From contig CAYWNA010000007.1 in assembly GCA_964459305.1 (NCBI GenBank), positions 62,001 to 126,000 of the forward strand: 64,000 nt of DNA, in the 5' to 3' direction. Every line of letters starts with the position of its first letter. Positions within the stretch are counted from its first letter, which is position 1. The stretch comes from CAYWNA01 sp964459305. GTDB lineage: Bacteria > Planctomycetota > Planctomycetia > Pirellulales > Pirellulaceae. The notes beneath the pieces are model-generated. The model was not told the DNA's origin. It made no database searches and was given only the letters and a program-made list of their open reading frames with translations. Positions 1 to 8,000 of this stretch are shown here, piece by piece. Made by a program: the position numbers and the translations under genes.

Positions 1-564
1 ATCGATGGGGATCTTCACATTGGGATCATCCAATTCGTCTTGTAGTTCTTCCTCCATCCACTCCAGCGTCTCCAGATAATCCTCCTTGAGCACGCCCATT
101 TGGTTACCCAGTTCCCACTGGTCCTTGCTGACCACGGACACGCCCTCGGGCATGACTCCCACCGAAACCAACAGGCCGCGGGCCATGCGGTTGAACGTCG
201 CCAGATCAACACCCATTGGGCAGTTCATCGAACAGCGACGACAGTTGGTGCACTTGCCAAACACCGTGTCTTTAAGTTCCTCGAGTTCCTCGTCGGTAAA
301 CACGCTGTCGGCTTTCACCCACCAAGGAAAGACCTTTCCAGTCCAGTCGAAATGGCGTTTGAACAGCTTGCGTATCTTGTCGCCCTTGTAGGCCGGTGCG
401 TATGTCGGATCGCCGGGATTGGCCAAGACGTAGTGGCACGAATCGGTACACATGCCGCAGTGCACACAGGCGACCATCGAACCGGCGATCTGCCGGTTCA
501 GTTTCTTTCCCATTCGTTCCAGAACCTTCTGAGCTTTTTGGGATCTGGGTTTACTCTCGCTCAT
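1..564 (-). CDS. DsrK/HdrD-like Fe-S protein, second copy (C-terminus off window)
   Basis: Partial gene of 188 codons, open to the left edge. The start ATG (562-564) follows GGAGG. The product opens with a basic helix and then carries two 4Fe-4S ferredoxin motifs, CVHCGMCTDSCH near residue 34 and CTNCRRCSMNCP near residue 104. This is the N-terminal arrangement of HdrD/DsrK proteins. The C-terminal CCG domains that would hold the catalytic non-cubane cluster lie outside the window. It resembles the complete copy at 3499-4848, including a shared KIPID stretch, so the two are paralogues. It follows a NarI-like cytochrome b gene by 55 bases, so the pair likely forms a membrane quinol:thiol/disulfide oxidoreductase module. 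The Fe-S family call is sure. DsrK rather than HdrD or HmcF is inferred from the nearby dsrC-like genes. Confidence 0.85.
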   Translation of the reverse strand, partial: MSESKPRSQKAQKVLERMGKKLNRQIAGSMVACVHCGMCTDSCHYVLANPGDPTYAPAYKGDKIRKLFKRHFDWTGKVFPWWVKADSVFTDEELEELKDTVFGKCTNCRRCSMNCPMGVDLATFNRMARGLLVSVGVMPEGVSVVSKDQWELGNQMGVLKEDYLETLEWMEEELQDELDDPNVKIPID

Positions 565-619
565 CAACTTCCTCCACCGTGAGATGGTTTGCAGACTTGG
601 TATGTATGAAGTCCCGGGC

Positions 620-1321
620 TCAATCCGCCTTCGCGCCGGGCCGGCCCGGATAGACGCCGCGATACCCCATCGTTTTTCCGAAGTAGTATCGCGTGAAGGG
701 GTAGTACAGATAGTGCGATATCTTGCTGAACGGTACGTAAATCAGGAAGAAGGCTGTCAAGAGAAAAAACGTCAGCCGCAGCCCCATTCCTGACGACGCC
801 AGATTCTCGACCTCCAGGGCTCCGTAGGGAGCCGCCAACACGGCAGAAAGCAGCCACACCGTCAGCAGCACCAAGGAGAAATAGTCGTCCGGCGAACTGA
901 TGGCTCGCATATACTTGCTGCCGATTCGCCTCACCATGCGAATCAGTCCTACCGCACAAGCCGCACCCGTGATCGCTTGAAACGCCAACACAACGATTTG
1001 ATGCTCAAGCAGACTGGGCACATAGGGGATGATGAACGACAGCAAGATCGCTGCCGCCACGCCCAAGTGGAAGATCACGAATTGGAGGTACAGAAAGAAC
1101 TTCGTCCGCGTACTCTCCATGGCCCAAGGCATGGCGATGTTCGCCCAGGAATACACGATGCCTTTGGTAGGCTTGACGCTTCCGGTCCCCGTCGGGCCCT
1201 GGCGTTCGCGTCCCGCTTTGAACCGCAGGAACCAATAGATGCGTACGCTGTACACCAGCGCCATGAACACCAGCGCCACCTCTTGAAGTGTATGTTCGGA
1301 GAAATGGAGAAACTCGTTCAT
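620..1321 (-). CDS. NarI/DsrM-like cytochrome b membrane subunit, second copy
   Basis: A 233-residue integral membrane protein with five likely transmembrane helices. Spaced histidines (HFSEH near the N-terminus, FHLG, and SKISHY near the C-terminus) fit the b-haem ligands of the nitrate reductase gamma/DsrM/HdrE family. The internal ATG at 1321 was chosen because the residues before it lack family character and overlap the preceding macrodomain gene; the start lies 22 bases after that gene's stop. It probably passes electrons between menaquinol and the Fe-S protein encoded just downstream. The C-terminal tail is basic and polar. The exact partner and direction of electron flow cannot be read from sequence. 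Confidence 0.85.
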   Translation of the reverse strand: MNEFLHFSEHTLQEVALVFMALVYSVRIYWFLRFKAGRERQGPTGTGSVKPTKGIVYSWANIAMPWAMESTRTKFFLYLQFVIFHLGVAAAILLSFIIPYVPSLLEHQIVVLAFQAITGAACAVGLIRMVRRIGSKYMRAISSPDDYFSLVLLTVWLLSAVLAAPYGALEVENLASSGMGLRLTFFLLTAFFLIYVPFSKISHYLYYPFTRYYFGKTMGYRGVYPGRPGAKAD

Positions 1322-1343
1322 AGTGACTATCTCATCTTCCTTA

Positions 1344-1886
1344 TCAGTTGAGTGATGCAAGCTGCGTCTCGAACGGCGCCAACTCTCGCCGGTCGATAAC
1401 ACAGATAATGACCTCTTGGATTCCCGTTTCGCCTTCCAGATGACCCTGGATCGAATCGAGCATGACCCGCGCGCACATGTCCAGCGGCACGCCATAGAAA
1501 CCTGCGCCCATCGCAGGCAGCCCGATCCGTTTGACGCCTTTCTCTTCGGCCGCCTTCAACGAATTCAGAACCGTGGTTCGCAGTTTGCCTTCCATGTCCT
1601 CTTCGTTGAATCTTGGGCCGAGGGCGTGGATGATGTACGAGGCCTTCAGTTTCCCGGCCCCGGTCACCACGACTTGGCCAGTCTCGATCGGATCGAGTTC
1701 GTCAAGTTCCTTCTGGACACCAGGCCCTCCGCGTACCGCAATGGCGCCCCCGAAGCCGGAACCCAATGCCAAGTCCGGCTGGGCGTAAAACACGAAAGCG
1801 TCCACGTCAAGTTCGGTGATGTCTCCCTTGATCGCCCGCACGATGCTGCGGTGGATCTGCACCTCCTCCAATACGGCTGCCGGCAT
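1344..1886 (-). CDS. Macro-domain protein (ADP-ribose binding)
   Basis: A 180-residue protein with the macro-domain pattern: KGDITELDVDAFV near residue 19, the phosphate loop GSGFGGAIAVRGG near residue 43, and the later GLPAMGAGFYGVP loop. Macro domains bind ADP-ribose or related nucleotides, and some hydrolyse ADP-ribosyl or O-acetyl-ADP-ribose esters. The start at 1886 is supported by a GGAGG site seven bases upstream; the longer reading frame overlaps the MerR gene. The MerR stop ends one base before this ATG, and the NarI-like gene starts 22 bases after its stop, so all lie in one minus-strand operon. Why a macrodomain should sit in a DsrMK-type operon is unknown. It could reverse ADP-ribosylation or act as an NAD-state sensor. 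Confidence 0.85.
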   Translation of the reverse strand: MPAAVLEEVQIHRSIVRAIKGDITELDVDAFVFYAQPDLALGSGFGGAIAVRGGPGVQKELDELDPIETGQVVVTGAGKLKASYIIHALGPRFNEEDMEGKLRTTVLNSLKAAEEKGVKRIGLPAMGAGFYGVPLDMCARVMLDSIQGHLEGETGIQEVIICVIDRRELAPFETQLASLN

Positions 1887-1887
1887 A

Positions 1888-2406
1888 CTAACCCTCCTGC
1901 CTTGAATCTCTAAGTCGCTGTAGTAGTTCTCGAATCGCTGTGCCTGCATCCTGGACATCGTTCTGGTCGTGTAGCAAACGCTTAACGTCCTGCGTACATA
2001 ACGAGCCAAGCCGGTAAACCGGGCACTGTCGGCATTCATTCCCCTGGGGGGCGCAGTTCAGCCCCTTGATCATCCAGCACGGTCGCGTGTTGTCCTTGTA
2101 GGCGGGACATTTCTTACGGGTCTCCCCATTGCAGGGTAATATGTCCCAGCACGGCAGGAGCGCCTGCATCCGGCGGATCCCTTCGGTGTTCAGACCTAAC
2201 TCTTGGATCATGTGCTGAATGTTTCGAACGCGGCCGATGTCTTCGTGTGAAAAAAGTCGGTGCCCCGACTTGGTCCGGTGAGCGACGATCAGTCCCTCGT
2301 TCTCGTATTTGCGGACCGCAGAAACAGACAGCCCCACCCTTTCGGCGAGAACACCGATGGAAATCACCGGATCGTCCAGCTCGCTCTGCGTTCCAGCGTC
2401 AGCCAT
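1888..2406 (-). CDS. MerR-family regulator with C-terminal cysteine-rich CW module
   Basis: A 172-residue protein. Residues 15-85 form a MerR winged helix (ISIGVLAERVGLSVSAVRKY, then HRLFSHEDIGRVRNIQ). Instead of a long coiled coil and effector domain it continues with about 50 residues rich in cysteine: CWDILPC, CPAY, PCWMIKGLNC and CRQCPVY. This 'two-CW' type of module also occurs in other bacterial sensors and probably binds metal or senses redox or thiol state. A comparable module is in the two HTH regulators at 6050 and 7176. It is the first gene of the operon running through the macrodomain and the second DsrMK-like pair, so it is the obvious local regulator. The effector is unknown. 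Confidence 0.85.
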   Translation of the reverse strand: MADAGTQSELDDPVISIGVLAERVGLSVSAVRKYENEGLIVAHRTKSGHRLFSHEDIGRVRNIQHMIQELGLNTEGIRRMQALLPCWDILPCNGETRKKCPAYKDNTRPCWMIKGLNCAPQGNECRQCPVYRLGSLCTQDVKRLLHDQNDVQDAGTAIRELLQRLRDSRQEG

Positions 2407-2681
2407 AAGTCTTCCTACAATGGCGACTGTGCGATAATAACATCACCTTATCAAAGGAATCCTATACTATTCTGTACAGCATTACTGCACTACCGTCAAG
2501 ACGTCGGGATCCAAAAATCTAATGCAGGCGATTGATAGCGAACTGAAAGGCGCGAATTGCCCGCGAATCGCCTGCCCGATAGATCGCTCGGCCGACACCG
2601 CGAGGACCATAGATCGCGCACCGTCGCCACTGTACTGTCAGCGCTAGAGTTGCCGCAGGAAGGCAATGTCCTGAGAAGCAA

Positions 2682-3347
2682 TCAGGCGAAAAATGGCAAT
2701 CCGGCAGCTCGGCACGCGCCGCGTCGGTATCCTTCGGGGAACAACTGCCTGAATGCATCGAGATCGAGATTGTGGGCCTCGCAGACCTCATATAAGGTCG
2801 GAATGTTGTTCTTGCCCTCGTAGTAATCGCGCAGGAAACGGATGATCTCCCAATGCTTGGTCGTCAGCCCTTGGGGTAGCTCCCATTCGCCGCTGACGAG
2901 CTCTGCAAGTCGCTCGTTCCATTGGTTGAAGTCTTCGAGGAACCCCTGGTCCGTTATCTTGAACTCGGGCTTGAGGCGGGGAGCCGTCTCGTAGGTGTGC
3001 CAAATGTTGATGTCGCACAAAAACTTGTAGCTGAGACCGGCGATTCGGCACGCGCCGCGAAAGTAGCCGGTCGGGAAAAGCGACTTCAGTTTATCCAGGC
3101 GCAAACCATTCTCAGCACAAGCCACGACAAGCAAAGGAAGGGTCTTCTCCGTCAAGGCCTTCTGTCGGATGTAGTGGATGAAGTCCCTGTGCTCTTTCGT
3201 CAGACCTTCACGGATGCCTTGTTGCCGGGCCGTTCCGTCGGCGAACTCCTCGTCCCACTGCTCCGGGTCCGCCAAGAATCCGTGTTCATCGAGCGCGTAG
3301 GCCTTGCCTTCGCCGAACGTGACTGTTTTGGCATCAGGGCATTCCAT
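2682..3347 (-). CDS. Tandem two-domain DsrC/TusE-like sulfur carrier
   Basis: A 221-residue protein made of two DsrC-fold domains (about residues 8-110 and 122-221). Each shows the family pattern: DEHGFL or TDQGFL, a Trp-rich segment, TKEHRDFIHYIR or TTKHWEIIRFLRDYY, and a final LFP-G-GAC-AG-L arm. Domain 1 has both redox cysteines at canonical spacing (GACRIAG, then a Cys ten residues on), but its arm is internal, joined to domain 2. Domain 2 keeps the first cysteine (GACRAAG) and ends in PFFA, so it lacks the penultimate Cys of DsrC. ATG 3347 is preferred to an upstream TTG. It lies downstream of the DsrMK-like pair on the same strand. DsrC proteins carry trisulfides or disulfides to DsrK; TusE relays sulfur to tRNA. 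Fusion of two DsrC domains is unusual. Confidence 0.85.
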   Translation of the reverse strand: MECPDAKTVTFGEGKAYALDEHGFLADPEQWDEEFADGTARQQGIREGLTKEHRDFIHYIRQKALTEKTLPLLVVACAENGLRLDKLKSLFPTGYFRGACRIAGLSYKFLCDINIWHTYETAPRLKPEFKITDQGFLEDFNQWNERLAELVSGEWELPQGLTTKHWEIIRFLRDYYEGKNNIPTLYEVCEAHNLDLDAFRQLFPEGYRRGACRAAGLPFFA

Positions 3348-3498
3348 GGCGTCCTCGTCGGTGTTCAGAATGGGAAGGGTGTACAATGGAAACGGGGTCA
3401 ACGCGGCGCATCATAGACGATACCAAAAAGACACGGGTAGACAACGTGCTACCCGTGTCGATGTTGCGAAAGATGTCCAACAGAGTGATGCAGGACCA

Positions 3499-4848
3499 TC
3501 AGGTGTAGTCTTGGCGATCGGCGGCCTTCCCGTTTATGAGGATGGATCGGGATAGCATGTCATGCACGCCGCCGACGTCGATTTCTTCTTCGTGATGCTC
3601 CATGAGTTGCGTTAACTGCCGTTTGCAGTTCGAGCATGCCGTGGCCACGTACGTCGCCCCGGTCTCCCGAATCTGTTCCATCTTCTTTTTGCCAGAGACT
3701 TCCATCCGAAAATCCTGGATGTCGTCCATGGCGGATAGACCACCGCCTCCCCCGCAGCACCAGTTCTCGCCCCGGTTGGGATACATCTCACGGAAGTCCG
3801 CGCAGGATGCCTTCAGGATTTCCCGCGGCTCCTCGGTGATGCCGCACGAGCGTCCGAAGTTGCAGGGGTCGTGGAAGGTGACCGGCTGCGGATTCTTCGA
3901 CTTATCGAACTCGAGACGGCCGTCTTTGAGAATCTCGACGGTCCACTGCATGCAGTTCTCGACTTTGAACGGCAATTCACCCCACCAGCCGGTCTTTTCC
4001 ATCATCATCTTCATGATGCGATAGGCGTGGCCGCACTCGCCCATCAGCATCACGTCGCACTCAAGCTCCTTGGCCTCCTCGACGTACACCTTGTTGTCGT
4101 TCTTCATGTCGCCGTCGTTGCCGGTGAACAGCCCATAGTTGGCCCCGTCGAAACACTTGGAGCTCATGGTCCACTTGTCCGCCATGCCCAGGACGTGGAA
4201 CACTTTCGCCAGGCCCATGGTCGCTTCGGGGTTGACCAGTACGTCGCCGGATGGCGGTACGTGGAAGTACTCGGCGCCTTTTACATCAATGGGGATCTTG
4301 ATTGGAATACCGTGTTCTTCCTCCATCTCTTCTTCGAGGAATTCGATCGCCGCGCGGAATGCTGCTGCGCTGGCCCCGTCCGTATTGCGCGTTTCCAAGG
4401 AGATATTGACCACCTTTTGCATCGTGTCGGGGGTCATGTCCAGTTGGTCCAGAATCGCACGTCCCTTGCGCGTGATGACCGAATGATCGATGCCGAACGG
4501 ACAGTACATGGCACAACGCCGGCAGCCGGTGCACTCGTACCAGATTTTCCGCCACTCTTCCAGATCGTCCGGGTTGAAGTCTTCTGCTCCGGCGAATCTT
4601 CCGAACAGCCGACCGCTGATCGTGCAGTACTTTCTGTAGATGCGCCGGATCAGGTCGGTCCGTTCGGCTGGATTGTATCGTTTGTCGTTCTTGCCGTAGT
4701 AGACGGGGCACACATTGGAGCAGGAGCCGCATTTGGCACACATCTCCATGTACATCCGCCCCGCGCGCGGGCCGTTCTTGATCGCCTTGATGGCGTCGAC
4801 GACCTTCTGCTTGACGTTTTTCTTCTGTTCAGTGGTCTTGTCCAACAT
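3499..4848 (-). CDS. DsrK/HdrD-like Fe-S heterodisulfide reductase subunit
   Basis: A complete 449-residue protein. Residues 36-48 (CAKCGSCSNVCP) and about 106-117 (CTGCRRCAMYCP) bind two 4Fe-4S clusters. The C-terminal half has CCG-domain signatures: ECGHAYR near residue 271, FHDPCNFGR near 327, CCGGGGG near 368 and ACSNCKRQL near 404. These hold the non-cubane 4Fe-4S centre used for disulfide chemistry in HdrB/HdrD and DsrK. It starts 42 bases after a NarI-like gene, with two DsrC-type genes flanking the pair. The likely job is reduction or oxidation of a DsrC-bound disulfide or trisulfide, using quinol electrons through the membrane subunit. DsrK is favoured over HdrD because of the DsrC neighbours. 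No dsrAB is in the window. Confidence 0.92.
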   Translation of the reverse strand: MLDKTTEQKKNVKQKVVDAIKAIKNGPRAGRMYMEMCAKCGSCSNVCPVYYGKNDKRYNPAERTDLIRRIYRKYCTISGRLFGRFAGAEDFNPDDLEEWRKIWYECTGCRRCAMYCPFGIDHSVITRKGRAILDQLDMTPDTMQKVVNISLETRNTDGASAAAFRAAIEFLEEEMEEEHGIPIKIPIDVKGAEYFHVPPSGDVLVNPEATMGLAKVFHVLGMADKWTMSSKCFDGANYGLFTGNDGDMKNDNKVYVEEAKELECDVMLMGECGHAYRIMKMMMEKTGWWGELPFKVENCMQWTVEILKDGRLEFDKSKNPQPVTFHDPCNFGRSCGITEEPREILKASCADFREMYPNRGENWCCGGGGGLSAMDDIQDFRMEVSGKKKMEQIRETGATYVATACSNCKRQLTQLMEHHEEEIDVGGVHDMLSRSILINGKAADRQDYT

Positions 4849-4890
4849 ATTGCTCGTCTCCCTAACCGGGCTGGAAATCCGGCGTTTCTT

Positions 4891-5616
4891 CTACTGCTTG
4901 CGAATGAGTTGATGGGTGAAGAAGATCCCGCCGAAGTGCAAGATTTTGCTGAAGGGCAGGCATAAGATTAGGAATAGCGCCAAGCACATGTGCACTAAGA
5001 ACACGTTGTGATCCAGGGCTGCTGCATCCATGACGTTGCCGAACGACGCAAGGCCGAGGAAGTAATCTCTCGAATGCTCCAATTCGAAATGCTGGGCGGC
5101 GATGAAACGCATCATGTTACCAGTGATAATGATGGCCGCGATTAGAAGCAGGGCGATGTAGTCGGCCGCGCCGGTGATTTCGCGCACGCGTGGCAGCGTC
5201 ATTCGCCGAACCAGAAGCAGGATCGTAGCCAGCAGTATCACCACGCCGGCACCCCCGCCAGCCGCGCCGGACATTGCTTTGATGCCGTCATCGCTCATCC
5301 CCATCATCCCCAGCGTGTCGTCGATCATCCCCGTGAACACGCGAAAGTGGCCAAGGAAGATCAACAACAGCACCGCGTGAAACACCCAGGCAACAATCCA
5401 CAGCGCGCGGTCCCCTTTGAACAGGCTCTTGAACAACACCGCCTCCTGTAACGTGTTAACGGTGTTGCTTCTGTTGTCTTCTGGGGCGGGAAAAAGCGTC
5501 ATCGGTGGCGACGCCAACTTGCTCCAAATGTGGAAACGATAAGCCATGCCACCAACGAACACCACGATCGCAACGTAGGGTAAAATCACCCCTACGATCA
5601 ACCTCACAATCTCCAT
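4891..5616 (-). CDS. NarI/DsrM-like cytochrome b membrane subunit
   Basis: A 241-residue membrane protein with about five helices. Histidines at WVFHAVLLLIFLGHFR, EHSRDY and KILHFGG fit the bis-histidine b-haem arrangement of NarI/DsrM. It opens with a hydrophobic segment and no cleavable signal. The gene is immediately upstream of the DsrK/HdrD-like gene (42 bases), the normal partner order. A methionine- and glycine-rich loop (GMMGMSDDGIKAMSG) follows helix 2. It should anchor the Fe-S subunit to the membrane and exchange electrons with menaquinone. The family is clear; the physiological direction is unknown. Confidence 0.88.
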   Translation of the reverse strand: MEIVRLIVGVILPYVAIVVFVGGMAYRFHIWSKLASPPMTLFPAPEDNRSNTVNTLQEAVLFKSLFKGDRALWIVAWVFHAVLLLIFLGHFRVFTGMIDDTLGMMGMSDDGIKAMSGAAGGGAGVVILLATILLLVRRMTLPRVREITGAADYIALLLIAAIIITGNMMRFIAAQHFELEHSRDYFLGLASFGNVMDAAALDHNVFLVHMCLALFLILCLPFSKILHFGGIFFTHQLIRKQ

Positions 5617-5695
5617 GCTAAGAATTCCTCGTTCAAAGGGCCCGTGATAGTCCGGTGAGGTGTCGCCTCACCCTGTTCTGTGTAAGATCGAAAAC

Positions 5696-6025
5696 TCAAA
5701 GGCATCCCGAAGGACGCGGAAGGCCCGCCAAGCGGTACGCCCCCTTCGCCACCCCGCACGGGAACAAACGGCAGACCTCTGCCCTGCTAACGCCAGTCTC
5801 TTTGCAGATCCTCACTACCGGCGGACCGGTGGCATTCTGCTCGTAGAAAGACTTGACAAATTCAATAATCTTCCAGTGGTTGTCGCTCAGGGGACCGATG
5901 TCATTCATCTCGGCCAGTTTTTTCGCCATCGACCTATCCCACTGAGTCATGGTTTTCAGGAAACCATCTTCGTCGAGATTCCCATCGAGAGTCCGATCAG
6001 CGGTCTGAGTTTGTCCTTCGGTCAT
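5696..6025 (-). CDS. Single-domain DsrC/TusE family protein
   Basis: A 109-residue protein with the full DsrC fold pattern: LDEDGFL, W at 29, LSDNHWKIIEFVKSFY, and an arm with LFP, AKGAY, AGLPRPSGCL. The penultimate cysteine (CysA, sulfur-carrying) is present. The second conserved cysteine of DsrC is Tyr in this protein (KGAY rather than KGAC), so it resembles TusE, which also lacks CysB. Extra cysteines occur at RICK, EVCR and PCG. The start has a GGAAAGGAA site. It lies 79 bases upstream of the dsrM-like gene on the same strand, so it probably belongs to the same transcript. It could load or unload sulfur for the tandem DsrC at 2682, or serve tRNA thiolation; the location favours the former. 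Confidence 0.88.
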   Translation of the reverse strand: MTEGQTQTADRTLDGNLDEDGFLKTMTQWDRSMAKKLAEMNDIGPLSDNHWKIIEFVKSFYEQNATGPPVVRICKETGVSRAEVCRLFPCGVAKGAYRLAGLPRPSGCL

Positions 6026-6049
6026 CGTTCTTTCCTTTCCGGGCCTGCC

Positions 6050-6856
6050 CTACAGGGTGCTCTTCTCCGCCGGCAGGGAATCGACGGGGAAGCTGTTGAT
6101 CACATCTGCGATCTGGCGAATTCGGAACGGTTTTTCTATGACGTCGACGATCGAGTTGCTCTTCGGCCTGTCCCCTTTCTCTCCTGTTTCGCGCTGCGGG
6201 ACGACGAGGATGATTCGCATGCCTGGAATCCGGGGATCACCGGACATGGCATCCAGAAGTCCACTCTCGCCAGTCGAGAGAAGCTCCTCGTCGATCGCCG
6301 CAAAGGCAGGTCGGAAATCCTGAATGATCGCCGATGCGCCGTATGCGCTGCGGGCGAACCGCAGCACGATGCTGTCGTTGTCCTCTTCAGCAAGGCGTTC
6401 GATGAGGCCCTCGTCCGAGGTGATGACCAGGACGTTTGTCGCGAGCCCTTTCACCCGACGAAAGTAGACGCAATCCTGGCACGAGTTTTGGCAGAAGCGT
6501 TTCGCATGTCCGACATCCTGCTCCAGATTGGCCATCATGAAACACCGCCCTGCCCGCACGCGGTAAACCACGCACTGCCTGCAATCGTCCCTCACAGCGC
6601 CACGGTCGCCCAAATACTCCCAGCATCGCAAAGCGTCTGTGTAGCAGTCAGAGAATTGCTGCGGGGGGTTATTGACCGCGCCAGCGGTAGGAATCAGAAG
6701 CTCGAGGTGCCGCCGCTCGATACGAAAGTGACCCCCGGCCGTTCGAGCCGCTTCGAGCCGGCCTTTGCGGATCCACTTCAGAATCGTGTCCGGAGTCACC
6801 GAGCAGAGCTTCGCTGCTTGGCCCGTCGTCAGAAAGGAAGGTCCTTGGATAGCCAT
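6050..6856 (-). CDS. Regulator: excisionase/MerR-type HTH, Cys-rich CW module, receiver-like domain
   Basis: A 268-residue protein with three parts. Residues 8-55 are a helix-turn-helix of the excisionase/MerR class (LTTGQAAKLCSVTPDTILKW, then GGHFRIERRHLE). Residues 75-135 are cysteine-rich: CWEYLG, CRQCVVY, RCFMM, FCQNSCQDCVYF. Residues 140-262 look like a response-regulator receiver (VLVITSDE, AAIDEELL, VIEKPF), with a possible phospho-acceptor Asp and conserved KPF but without the full acidic pair. It starts 24 bases upstream of the DsrC/TusE gene and probably controls that transcript. A close paralogue is divergently encoded at 7176. The combination suggests a regulator reading both thiol/metal state and a partner's signal; this is inference. 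Confidence 0.85.
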   Translation of the reverse strand: MAIQGPSFLTTGQAAKLCSVTPDTILKWIRKGRLEAARTAGGHFRIERRHLELLIPTAGAVNNPPQQFSDCYTDALRCWEYLGDRGAVRDDCRQCVVYRVRAGRCFMMANLEQDVGHAKRFCQNSCQDCVYFRRVKGLATNVLVITSDEGLIERLAEEDNDSIVLRFARSAYGASAIIQDFRPAFAAIDEELLSTGESGLLDAMSGDPRIPGMRIILVVPQRETGEKGDRPKSNSIVDVIEKPFRIRQIADVINSFPVDSLPAEKSTL

Positions 6857-7175
6857 CTTACGGGTGGCCTGCCTTTTATGGGTAAAGCAGTCTTAATGGC
6901 TCAATACCTTCACATCTTCAGGTTTTTCGCAGACGTGTCAAGAGGCGGAATCGATAGGTTCCAGATTTCGTGGCGGCCAACGACTGTGAGGTATGGTTAT
7001 TATGGAACTCGGTCGATTCAGGATGATCCATGGCAGGCTAATGCATATCCAGCCCTAAAGTACTAGATAGGGTCTATCGGCGCTCGTCGATCTGTGAGTT
7101 ATGCTTGTATCAGTGCGTTTGGTGCGACAGAAATGCAGAAAGCCCATACGAATGCCAATAAATCGGATTGGACAT
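6857..7175. promoter_or_regulatory. Divergent intergenic region between two paralogous regulators
   Basis: This 319-base region must hold promoters for both divergent HTH-CW-receiver genes. A short perfect inverted repeat, GATAG-GGT-CTATC at 7066-7078, lies about 100 bases before the plus-strand start and is a possible operator. No convincing -35/-10 pair was found. Confidence 0.35.
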
Positions 7176-7964
7176 ATGAAACCGCGTCTTCTCACGACCG
7201 GCCAGGCGGCCAAATTCTGCGGCGTCACACCAGACGCCGTGCTCAAGTGGATCAGAAAAGGGAGGCTTCCCGCTGTCCGGACTGCCGGCGGACATTTTCG
7301 CATCTCGCCAGCAAGCCTGGATGCCCTTGGGTACGGGAAACACGATTCGTGCGATGAGGCCCTTGCGGAATCGTTCCAATCTGCTTCTGCTGCAAAACAC
7401 TGTTGGGAGCACTTTTGCCGGAGCACGTCTCCGTCTGAGACATGCAAAAAGTGCGTCGTGTACCGAGCGCGGATCGAGAAGTGCTACGAAGTGGCCGAGT
7501 TGGGCGATACGATTGGGCACGAGGGCCGCTTCTGCCAGGCGACGTGCGAAGACTGTTCGTTCTTCCGGGCCTGCAAGGGGCTGGCATCGACGGTGCTTGT
7601 CGTGACGAGCGATGAAGCACTGATCGGCAGGCTCACGGATCAGGCGGACTCCGCAAACGTCGCATTGCGTTTCGCCCGGGGCGGGTACGAAAGTTCAATG
7701 CTGATCGAGACGTTTCATCCTTCTGTCGCAGTTATGGACAGCGCGATGCCCGAGGTGCGAGACGGCCGCTTGGTGGAATCGATGATGCAAGATGAACGAA
7801 TCCCGGGCGTAAGAATCATCGTTGCCTTGCGTAGGGGGCACACGGCGCCGCCTGATCGAGATGTATCGGTAATGCACGCACCGTTCACCGCGACGAAGAT
7901 CGAGAAACTTGTGCGAGAGGTCGTTCGCCCGAGCGTACAGGATACTCCAGCCTCGCAAGATTAG
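7176..7964 (+). CDS. Regulator paralogue: HTH, Cys-rich CW module, degenerate receiver
   Basis: A 262-residue paralogue of the divergent gene at 6050. It shares LLTTGQAAKFCGVTPDAVLK at the N-terminus and GGHFRIS after it. The cysteine-rich middle has CWEHFC, CKKCVVYRAR, KCYE, FCQATCEDCSFF and RAC. The receiver-like domain has VLVVTSDEALI and a possible phospho-acceptor in VAVMDSAMP, but the usual KPF is APF, so it is probably not a normal phospho-switch. ATG 7176 was chosen by alignment to the paralogue; earlier ATGs at 7101 and 7152 add an unrelated basic stretch. The gene stands alone, with a palindrome downstream. The two may regulate each other or respond to different signals. Function is inferred from domains only. 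Confidence 0.8.
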   Translation: MKPRLLTTGQAAKFCGVTPDAVLKWIRKGRLPAVRTAGGHFRISPASLDALGYGKHDSCDEALAESFQSASAAKHCWEHFCRSTSPSETCKKCVVYRARIEKCYEVAELGDTIGHEGRFCQATCEDCSFFRACKGLASTVLVVTSDEALIGRLTDQADSANVALRFARGGYESSMLIETFHPSVAVMDSAMPEVRDGRLVESMMQDERIPGVRIIVALRRGHTAPPDRDVSVMHAPFTATKIEKLVREVVRPSVQDTPASQD

Positions 7965-8000
7965 CGCGACCAGCCGCAGAACTCACTGGCCGGACTGTTC

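Noticed and set aside
2682..2684. TGA ending the tandem DsrC as a possible selenocysteine codon near the lost CysA position
   Set aside because: The TGA falls one residue short of the expected Cys position, and read-through would add an unrelated tail. An ordinary stop is simpler.
7031..7046. Sigma54-like TGGCAG...TGCA sequence upstream of the 7176 regulator
   Set aside because: The GG and GC are nine bases apart, one fewer than required, and the -24 element is altered.
6050..7964. Phage excisionases or integration module
   Set aside because: The HTH resembles excisionases, but the cysteine and receiver-like domains and the lack of an integrase point to regulators.
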